In this document: positions 1 through 4,303 of the stretch, in pieces
Position numbering within the stretch: position 1 is the stretch's first letter
Layout of the letters: every line of letters starts with the position of its first letter
Assembly: GCA_903929065.1 (NCBI GenBank)
Contig: CAIYTJ010000207.1
Coordinates: forward strand, 1 to 5,097
Direction of reading: 5' to 3'
DNA: 5,097 nucleotides
Source of the DNA: an uncultured Bacteroidales bacterium
Lineage (GTDB): Bacteria > Bacteroidota > Bacteroidia > Bacteroidales > Paludibacteraceae
Notes under the pieces: model-generated
Told to the model about the DNA's origin: nothing
The model's input: only the letters and a program-made list of their open reading frames with translations
Database searches by the model: none
Program-made: the position numbers and the translations under genes

Positions 1-36
1 ATCCTCCGCTTTTGATAGCATTTCTATTAATGTCAT
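1..36 (-). CDS. Possible start of a leftward gene (12 codons only)
   Basis: On the minus strand an ATG at 36-34 opens a frame that reads MTLIEMLSKAED and runs off the left edge without a stop. The sequence upstream of it (positions 37-100) is AT-rich, as expected of a Bacteroidota leader. Twelve codons are too few to name a family, and no TAnnTTTG box was found upstream on this strand. It is offered only because the frame, an ATG and an amphipathic-looking N-terminus coincide. If real, this gene diverges from the one at 303. Confidence 0.3.
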   Translation of the reverse strand, partial: MTLIEMLSKAED

Positions 37-261
37 ACTGTTTTAAATTACAATTTGAACGCTAATATAATCATTTCAAAGAACTTTACAAAATAACTTA
101 ACAGCCCTGCTCACGAGGAGGGGGGGATTGGTTTGCCGATTGAAGAATATATATTGGAAGTAAGAAATTTTAAAAGGACATTAAATGTAAAAAATCACGT
201 TCGCCGATGTTCCCTTTCCTTGTTAGGGTGAGGTCAGAACGGTTCATGCAGCGAAAATGAA
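37..261. other. AT-rich spacer with no supported gene
   Basis: About 225 bases between the possible leftward gene and the heptamer repeat. It contains a run of seven G (120-126) and an open stretch without a stop from 97 to 228 that has no ATG start. I found no TAnnTTTG box, no strong hairpin and no RNA gene. A promoter for the gene at 303 should lie here or further upstream, but I could not identify one. Confidence 0.5.
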
Positions 262-295
262 TAACTACAAACTATAAACTACCAACTATAAACTA
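262..295. repeat. Left arm of inverted repeat bracketing the 268-aa gene
   Basis: A 34-bp stretch built of 7-bp steps of the type AAACTAT/AAACTAC, with the 12-mer AACTATAAACTA occurring at 270-281 and 284-295. Its reverse complement matches 1107-1140 at 30 of 34 positions, including both 12-mers at the same 14-bp spacing. It ends 7 bp before the ATG at 303, so it forms the immediate leader of that gene. Low-complexity heptamers of this kind recur in Bacteroidota intergenic regions, so the arm may be a slippage product rather than a mobile-element end. Confidence 0.75.
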
Positions 296-302
296 AAGAC
301 AA

Positions 303-1109
303 ATGGCACGGGTAAAAGGAATAATACAGGTAACAGGCAGTCTGAAAGGAGTATCCATGTACACCATGCGGGGCAGCGAGGAAGTGATCATGCGCACCAA
401 GGGCGGTCCGAGTAAATATACCATCAAGACGCGCGACAGCTGCAAGGGCTTGCGCGACAGCGGGAAGGAGTGGGGCGGATGCACCAAAGCAGCCAGTTCG
501 TTGCGACTGGCAATGGAACCGCTGGGACGGCTGGCCGACTATAACTTTATGGGCGGACTGAATGCGCTCTGCAAGAAAATACAATGCATGGACACCGAAC
601 ACGAGAAAGGCCTCCGCAGTGTGTTGATAACCGAAAACCGCTCGATGCTTACTGATTTTAATTTCAACAAAATAAACCTGTTTGATACGGTGATTCGCAT
701 GCGCCCAACCTGGACAATTGACCGGGACGCCGTGAAAGCTACAGTTACTTTTCCCGCGTTTAATCCTGCTGAACAGCTGGCTGCACCGAATAAACTGCCG
801 TTTATGCGCTTTGTCATTGTGCTGGGGGTGTGTTCCAATGCCAGTTACGTCGAACGTTCCAAAGGCTTTAAGCTGGAGGAAGACTTGCTCAAAGGATACC
901 GCCACGAAGAACATACCGAATGGTTTCCGGTAAAACGCAGCCTCCCGGAACAAACACTCGAAACATGCATCGGGGGAATAGCCAAACACCTGACCGAAAG
1001 TAATACGCTGGTGCTGGGCATTGGGGTGGAATTTGGAACTGTGGGTGCTGATGGCGAAGGCGAAGCCGTGAAATATGCCGGATGCGCGAAGATAGTGGGG
1101 AGTTTATAG
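303..1109 (+). CDS. Conserved Bacteroidota protein of unknown function, 268 aa
   Basis: The protein starts MARVKGIIQVTGSLKGVS. I recognise it as a family of Bacteroidota-only hypothetical proteins of about this length, often in several copies per genome; no biochemical function is known to me. Visible conserved-looking blocks are the basic N-terminus with VSMYTMRGS (residues 18-25) and RTKGG (31-35), KEWGGCTKAASSLR (55-68), GRLADYN (75-81), and a glycine-rich C-terminal strand region VEFGTVG...VKYAGCAKIVG (242-266). There is no signal peptide, membrane segment or catalytic motif that I can see. ATG 303 is the natural start and follows an A-rich leader. The gene is clearly richer in G and C than the flanking repeats and the genes to its right. 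A long open frame on the opposite strand is its shadow. The TAG stop lies inside the right-hand heptamer repeat, which brackets the gene with the left arm at 262-295. Confidence 0.85.
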   Translation: MARVKGIIQVTGSLKGVSMYTMRGSEEVIMRTKGGPSKYTIKTRDSCKGLRDSGKEWGGCTKAASSLRLAMEPLGRLADYNFMGGLNALCKKIQCMDTEHEKGLRSVLITENRSMLTDFNFNKINLFDTVIRMRPTWTIDRDAVKATVTFPAFNPAEQLAAPNKLPFMRFVIVLGVCSNASYVERSKGFKLEEDLLKGYRHEEHTEWFPVKRSLPEQTLETCIGGIAKHLTESNTLVLGIGVEFGTVGADGEGEAVKYAGCAKIVGSL

Positions 1110-1162
1110 TTTATAGTTAATAGTTTATAGTTAATAGTTAATAGTCGATAGTTAATAGTTCT
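1100..1162. repeat. TAGTTWA heptamer array, right inverted-repeat arm
   Basis: Nine successive 7-bp units of the type TAGTTTA/TAGTTAA, with variants TAGTCGA (1142) and TAGTTCT (1156). The stretch 1107-1140 is the inverted match (30/34) to 262-295. The array overlaps the last codons of the upstream gene: the TAG at 1107-1109 is simultaneously its stop codon and the start of a repeat unit. The unit number may vary between strains through slippage. Confidence 0.8.
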
Positions 1163-1174
1163 GAGTTGTTATTA

Positions 1175-1272
1175 GGTGCAGCGCACCGTGATATTTGTAG
1201 GTGCAGCGCACCGAAATATTTGTAGCTGCAGAGCCGCGTAACATTTGTAGGTGCATCGCACCGGGATATTTA
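1175..1272. repeat. Four tandem 25-bp palindromic units (A1-A4)
   Basis: The units begin at 1175, 1200, 1225 and 1250 with an exact 25-bp period. The consensus core is GGTGCAGCGCACC, which folds as a 5-bp stem (GGTGC/GCACC) with a 3-nt AGC loop, followed by a tail of the form ATATTTGTAG. The third unit is a divergent form (CTGCAGAGCCGCG, tail ACATTTGTAG). The fourth has T in place of G in the loop and changes its tail to ATATTTATT where the B repeats begin. Confidence 0.85.
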
Positions 1273-1352
1273 TTGGGACGAAATGCAGGATTTTGGGATG
1301 AAATGCAGGTTTTTGGGACATTCTGCGGGATTTTGGGACATTTTGCATGTCT
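1273..1352. repeat. Four 20-bp GGGAC units (B repeats, first block)
   Basis: TTGGGAC/TTGGGATG heads recur with GGG at 1275, 1295, 1315 and 1335, an exact 20-bp period. The bodies vary around AAATGCAGG. The last unit changes into the linker at TTGCATGTC (1343). Confidence 0.8.
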
Positions 1353-1411
1353 TGTAGAACGACTCCGTTCTCTCTTTTTGTTCGCTGACCGGTGGTTTTC
1401 AAAAGGTTTTT

Positions 1412-1432
1412 TTTCGGTGCAGCGCACCGAAA
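1412..1432. repeat. Strongest hairpin of the array, 9-bp stem
   Basis: At this A unit the 5' flank extends the palindrome: TTTCGGTGC, loop AGC, GCACCGAAA, a perfect 9-bp stem. It is preceded by a run of eight T on the plus strand (1407-1414), so on the minus strand the order is hairpin followed by A-run. It therefore does not have the hairpin-then-T layout of a terminator in either direction except weakly. It is more likely a structural repeat unit. Confidence 0.6.
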
Positions 1433-1490
1433 TATTTGTAGCTACAGAGCCGCGTAACATTTGTAGGTGCAGCGCACCGCGATATTTATT
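1416..1490. repeat. Three tandem 25-bp units (A5-A7)
   Basis: Units at 1416, 1441 and 1466, again with an exact 25-bp period. The order of variants (standard core, then divergent CTACAGAGCCGCG, then standard core) repeats the order of units A2-A4 at 1200-1274. This shows that the whole block was duplicated rather than single units having accumulated independently. Confidence 0.85.
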
Positions 1491-1579
1491 GGGACAATTT
1501 GCGGGTTTCAGGGACAAATAGCTATATATTTGGGACAAATGGTAAGTTTTTGGGACAAATGGTAATACGTTGGGATAGA
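1489..1579. repeat. Five 20-21-bp GGGAC units (B repeats, second block)
   Basis: GGGA heads at 1491, 1511, 1532, 1552 and 1572, mostly with GGGACAAAT bodies. There is one more unit than in the first block. A fortuitous TATATTTG (1525-1532) in this block matches TAnnTTTG, but it has no gene close downstream. Confidence 0.8.
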
Positions 1580-1703
1580 TTGCATGTCAAGCAGCACGAC
1601 CTTATTAACTCTTTTTGGTCGCTGACCCGGTGGTTTTCAAAAGGTTTTTTTCGGTGCAGAGCATTATGATATTGTAGGTGCAGCGCACCGCGATATTTGT
1701 AGA
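1580..1703. repeat. Second linker C plus two terminal A units
   Basis: The 73-bp linker 1580-1652 matches 1343-1415. Both begin TTGCATGTC and share a well-conserved 3' half with CTCTTTTTG, TCGCTGACC, GGTGGTTTTCAAAAGG and a T-run. The middle of the linker is diverged. It is followed by a decayed A unit (1653, GGTGCAGAGCATTATG, one base short) and a standard unit (1677-1689 core) that closes the array. Confidence 0.75.
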
Positions 1704-1728
1704 CTTGGTATGAATTATGAAAAAATAA

Positions 1729-1783
1729 TTGAAAAATAGTTTAACGGTAATATGTGAAATTTAAAAGATATTGTGTAATTTTG
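1729..1783 (+). promoter_or_regulatory. Putative promoter region, copy 1 of a 46-bp direct repeat
   Basis: Positions 1738-1783 match 3195-3240 at 45 of 46 bases (only T/G at 1748/3205 differs); a weaker match reaches back to 1729. The repeat ends in TAATTTTG (1776-1783), a perfect fit to the Bacteroidota -7 consensus TAnnTTTG. No good -33 TTTG is visible at the usual distance. From this copy the leader to the ATG at 1864 would be about 75 nt. That leader contains a small hairpin (ACGCA 1796-1800 with TGCGT 1810-1814, extendable by 3 bp past a bulge). Confidence 0.55.
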
Positions 1784-1845
1784 TGCTAAGATGTGACGCA
1801 AGTAAAAAGTGCGTACACTGCAAAAGTAAACATGAGTTAATCTGA

Positions 1846-1853
1846 TATTTTTG
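1846..1853 (+). promoter_or_regulatory. Alternative -7 box close to the 435-aa gene
   Basis: TATTTTTG also fits TAnnTTTG and lies 10 bp before the ATG at 1864, so it would give an almost leaderless transcript. No -33 element is recognisable. In AT-rich sequence such matches are frequent, so this is only a competitor to the repeat-borne box at 1776-1783. Confidence 0.25.
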
Positions 1854-1863
1854 ACGAATACGC

Positions 1864-3171
1864 ATGAAAAAGCTTAACCGTAAACAACTGGAGCTAAACC
1901 GGCGAAAGCTGGAAAGGGATAAAGAAAGAGTTGAGTATATTGAAAAAATAAAATTAGTGGCTAACACCCTGGGAGGTCCGGGCACTTTTTTATTAATTCC
2001 ACCGGTCGTGCTTGATGTGGCCTATACACTCCGGTATCTGGTTGTTGTTACAGCTATAAATCATCCGGAATATACGCAACGAACTGTAACGAGTGCCCGC
2101 AATGCTGTAAAGAAATTAATGCAGCATCAACACTTTGCCATCAAGGTGGATGGAAAACAGGTGGCACTTGATGATTTTTGTACGGCAGGATTTACCCTCT
2201 ATCAAATGCTCGCCTGGTCTAAACTCAATGATAAAGGCGATGATACGGCGGCTGATTTTGAATGGGTGATAGAATTCATAAGAAGACTGGATCCCGTTTT
2301 GACAGATGAACTTTGTTCGAAAGCATTGAAGCTACTCCATGAACTGGTAAACTATATTTGTTCTTCCAAAAACAATGCAGAAGATTATTTCTATTGGTTT
2401 ACCGTTCAGGAAAAACCCAAAGGAAAAGGTAGTCAATCGATTATTGTCTTAGATATTAACCGGAGGAAAGCGGACACCCGTTATTTCGAAATAGATGGAC
2501 AACGAAGACTGGCACACCGCGTAAGCTGGGCAACCGCGCAACATGGGTTTGTTGAAACGAGAATAAAATTTTCGGATATGGGAATTAAAAACAATCATCC
2601 GGAAGAACAGGTGAAAATATATATTCAAAAACATGCTTTGCGACGCCTCGAGGAAAGGATTGATTGTATAAAAATTGAAGAAATACACGTTTCAATATTT
2701 GCGTCGTTTTTAAAGCCTGAGATTATCAAAACAACAAATAACCGAATGCTTGTTGCCTTTCAGCTTTTTAATACCAAAGTAGGTTATTTGTTGGCTGAAT
2801 ATATCGACGGTGCTGTATTAATCCATACTTTCCTGTTTATCACCAACAATGGTACGCCCGAAGGTCAAAAACTTACTGAACTTACCGGACTGGGCAAACT
2901 CGACAAAAAATACCTCGCCATTGACAAACTGAGCAGTTTTGTGAAAAGTGATATCGGGAAGAATGAAAAATTGAAGACGATATTCGAAAAAGCGGGTTGT
3001 AGTAGTCTGTTGAATATTGAAGAAACGGTAGAAAGAATTTCTACTAAACACGCCGAATGTTCGATATCTGAACTTTTGTTGCGTTATTTAAAAACAGAGG
3101 ATGAATTGCTGGAAATGGAAGATAGCCCGGAGATAGCCTTGCTCGATCATACAATCAACCAATCATTTTGA
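1864..3171 (+). CDS. Uncharacterised 435-aa protein upstream of R-M-like cassette
   Basis: I do not recognise an experimentally characterised family. The first ~35 residues are highly charged (KKLNRKQLELNRRKLERDKE...) and look like an amphipathic helix. A moderately hydrophobic stretch follows (about 36-66, GTFLLIPPVV...YLVVVTAI), but it contains D and R, so I do not call it a membrane segment. A helical region runs to about 170. A distinct part begins near 190 with alternating strands. It includes YIQKHALRRLEERID (253-267), similar in style to the 'KHAxxRxxER' helix of small nuclease/toxin-like folds such as DUF4258. Near 320-334 lies the motif IHTFLFITNNGTPEG, which looks conserved. The C-terminus (about 390-435) is acidic. 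ATG 1864 is the first start after the TAnnTTTG boxes. The gene points the same way as the methylase-like gene, 88 bp from TGA to ATG. It shares with that gene an almost identical 46-bp upstream segment, so a role tied to the cassette (regulator, accessory or independent toxin) is inference. Confidence 0.8.
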   Translation: MKKLNRKQLELNRRKLERDKERVEYIEKIKLVANTLGGPGTFLLIPPVVLDVAYTLRYLVVVTAINHPEYTQRTVTSARNAVKKLMQHQHFAIKVDGKQVALDDFCTAGFTLYQMLAWSKLNDKGDDTAADFEWVIEFIRRLDPVLTDELCSKALKLLHELVNYICSSKNNAEDYFYWFTVQEKPKGKGSQSIIVLDINRRKADTRYFEIDGQRRLAHRVSWATAQHGFVETRIKFSDMGIKNNHPEEQVKIYIQKHALRRLEERIDCIKIEEIHVSIFASFLKPEIIKTTNNRMLVAFQLFNTKVGYLLAEYIDGAVLIHTFLFITNNGTPEGQKLTELTGLGKLDKKYLAIDKLSSFVKSDIGKNEKLKTIFEKAGCSSLLNIEETVERISTKHAECSISELLLRYLKTEDELLEMEDSPEIALLDHTINQSF

Positions 3172-3185
3172 AAATGTATAATTTG

Positions 3186-3240
3186 TTGATAAAAAGTTTA
3201 ACGGGAATATGTGAAATTTAAAAGATATTGTGTAATTTTG
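3186..3240 (+). promoter_or_regulatory. Putative promoter of the R-M-like cassette, copy 2 of the repeat
   Basis: Second copy of the 46-bp direct repeat (core 3195-3240), with TAATTTTG at 3233-3240 fitting the -7 consensus. The ATG at 3260 lies 19 bp downstream, a normal short Bacteroidota leader, so this is probably the original promoter position and copy 1 the derived one. Inside the repeat, AATAT and ATATT (about 3207-3229) form a short imperfect dyad around AAATTT that could bind a regulator, but this is weak in AT-rich DNA. Confidence 0.6.
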
Positions 3241-3259
3241 GAGATTGAAAAAATAGTTG

Positions 3260-4258
3260 ATGGAAAACGAAGTTGATATAAAAGAAAACGATTTACGTGA
3301 TCAGTACCCTGAGGTATTGGAAACGCTTTTGCGTGACCATACCACACAACAGAATATCTTTTGGGCAACCGATAACTACGAATATTTAGGGGAAGGTTAC
3401 GAATTTACTTCTCCCATTATCCCCGAACTTATAACAGGCGATAAAGGCAATGTAATAATGCCCCGTGTGGAGAAGGATAAAGTGTTGCAACAGTCTCGTG
3501 TACGTGATATGGCCGAAGTGTTTACACCTTCCTGGATTTGCAATGCTCAAAACAACTTGATTGATAATACATGGTTTGGACGCGAAAATGTTTTCAATAT
3601 GGAAATGACAAATCCTGAAGGTACACATAGTTGGAATGTAAATCCTAAAAAAATCACTTTCCCAGAAGGCAAAACCTGGAAGCACTATGTGCGCGATACC
3701 AGATTGGAGATTGCCTGCGGCGAAGCTCCATATATTACCAGCCGTTACGATACTACTACCGGAGAATTTATTCCAATTGATAACCGCATTGGATTGCTCG
3801 ACCGAAAACTGCGTATCGTAAGCGAAAACACTGAAACTACCGGAGATTGGCTAGAAGCTGCACAAACTGCCTACAAAAACACTTACGCTTATGAGTGGCA
3901 AGGCGACAGTTTATTGCTTGCACGAGAAGCTATGCTTTATACATTTATCGAAAACTACGAAAAAAAATTCAGCAGTCAACCCTTACTGAAATCTATACAA
4001 TACATTGCCTACATTATATCATGGAACGTGTGGCAAATGGATGGTTTGAAAGGAATAGTACCAAATAGCTGTCATGATGAAGTAACTACTGAACTCTTTG
4101 GCGATGAAACAATAACACCTTGTTACGGTTGCAAGACCGACAATATACGCAGACACAACGGTATTTATTGCCTTTTGAAAGATTGGAGCAACAAAGATCC
4201 GGAGACAGGCAAAAAAGGACGTAAAATAAAATTCGTTGACCTTATGAAAAAAACCTAA
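3260..4258 (+). CDS. Restriction-modification subunit M-like protein, 332 aa
   Basis: Resembles proteins annotated 'restriction endonuclease subunit M' in Bacteroidota and Firmicutes; I recall the block RVRDMAEVFTPSWICNAQNN (80-99) and the length of about 330 aa. EVFTP (86-90) fits motif X of N6-adenine methyltransferases. RLEIACGEAPYI (148-159) fits the S-adenosylmethionine-binding motif I, although the usual second Gly is Ala. YEWQGDSLLLARE (211-223) and NVWQMDGLKG (256-265) follow. No NPPY/DPPY motif IV is present, so the chain alone is unlikely to transfer a methyl group. It probably pairs with a second polypeptide or acts in target recognition. The C-terminal part carries C271, C288, C291, H299 and C304, a possible zinc site. 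I start at ATG 3260 rather than the TTG at 3257, since the ATG follows an A-rich leader 19 bp after TAATTTTG. The stop TAA is inside a palindrome, and the nuclease-helicase gene begins 45 bp later, suggesting one operon. Confidence 0.82.
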   Translation: MENEVDIKENDLRDQYPEVLETLLRDHTTQQNIFWATDNYEYLGEGYEFTSPIIPELITGDKGNVIMPRVEKDKVLQQSRVRDMAEVFTPSWICNAQNNLIDNTWFGRENVFNMEMTNPEGTHSWNVNPKKITFPEGKTWKHYVRDTRLEIACGEAPYITSRYDTTTGEFIPIDNRIGLLDRKLRIVSENTETTGDWLEAAQTAYKNTYAYEWQGDSLLLAREAMLYTFIENYEKKFSSQPLLKSIQYIAYIISWNVWQMDGLKGIVPNSCHDEVTTELFGDETITPCYGCKTDNIRRHNGIYCLLKDWSNKDPETGKKGRKIKFVDLMKKT

Positions 4259-4283
4259 CAGGTTTCTATAACCTGTTAGGTTT
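4251..4283. repeat. Perfect 14-bp palindrome containing the subunit-M stop codon
   Basis: AAACCTAACAGGTT, loop TCTAT, AACCTGTTAGGTTT: a perfect 14-bp stem with a 5-nt loop. On the plus strand it is followed by ACAACAA rather than a T-run, so termination in the operon direction is doubtful. On the minus strand the preceding A-run would read as a T-run, giving a terminator shape for leftward transcripts. AAACCTAACAGG-type palindromes are familiar to me as dispersed intergenic repeats in Bacteroidota. It supplies the last codon (ACC) and TAA stop of the upstream gene. Confidence 0.75.
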
Positions 4284-4303
4284 ACAACAATAAACAACAG
4301 CCT

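Larger units (their letters stand above)
1175..1703. repeat. Composite intergenic repeat array (A/B/linker modules)
   Basis: About 530 bases without a supported gene, fully occupied by repeats. The order is four 25-bp A units (starting 1175, 1200, 1225, 1250), four 20-bp B units (from 1273), and a 73-bp linker C (1343-1415). Then come three A units (1416, 1441, 1466), five B units (1489-1579), a second 73-bp linker (1580-1652), and two final A units (1653, 1677). The block 1200-1415 (216 bp) is thus repeated as 1416-1652 (237 bp); the 21-bp difference equals one extra B unit. Open frames on both strands here merely translate the repeats. This resembles bacterial composite REP/BIME-type elements, but I cannot name a described family. 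Confidence 0.85.

Noticed and set aside
97..231. Short plus-strand open frame (…LPIEEYILEVRNFKRTLNV…) possibly a gene remnant
   Set aside because: It has no ATG, is under 45 codons, and I could not link it to any family.
279..989. 236-residue open frame on the minus strand
   Set aside because: It overlaps the whole 268-aa gene in antisense. The plus-strand product is a family I recognise, and the minus translation shows no coherent motifs.
1356..1379. Terminator: AGAACG-ACTC-CGTTCT hairpin followed by CTCTTTTT
   Set aside because: The stem is not preserved in the second linker copy (1593-1616) although the T-run is, and no gene needs a terminator at this distance. It is probably chance.
1152..1538. 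Open frames of 106-128 codons on both strands within the repeat array
   Set aside because: They translate the tandem repeats into recurring peptides (for example repeated ATNISVRCT) and follow no domain pattern.
1175..1703. CRISPR array
   Set aside because: The 25-bp units abut directly with no unique spacers of constant length, and no cas-like gene is visible in the window.
3257..3259. TTG as start codon of the M-like gene
   Set aside because: An ATG follows immediately at 3260 and fits the leader spacing better; TTG starts are rare in this phylum.
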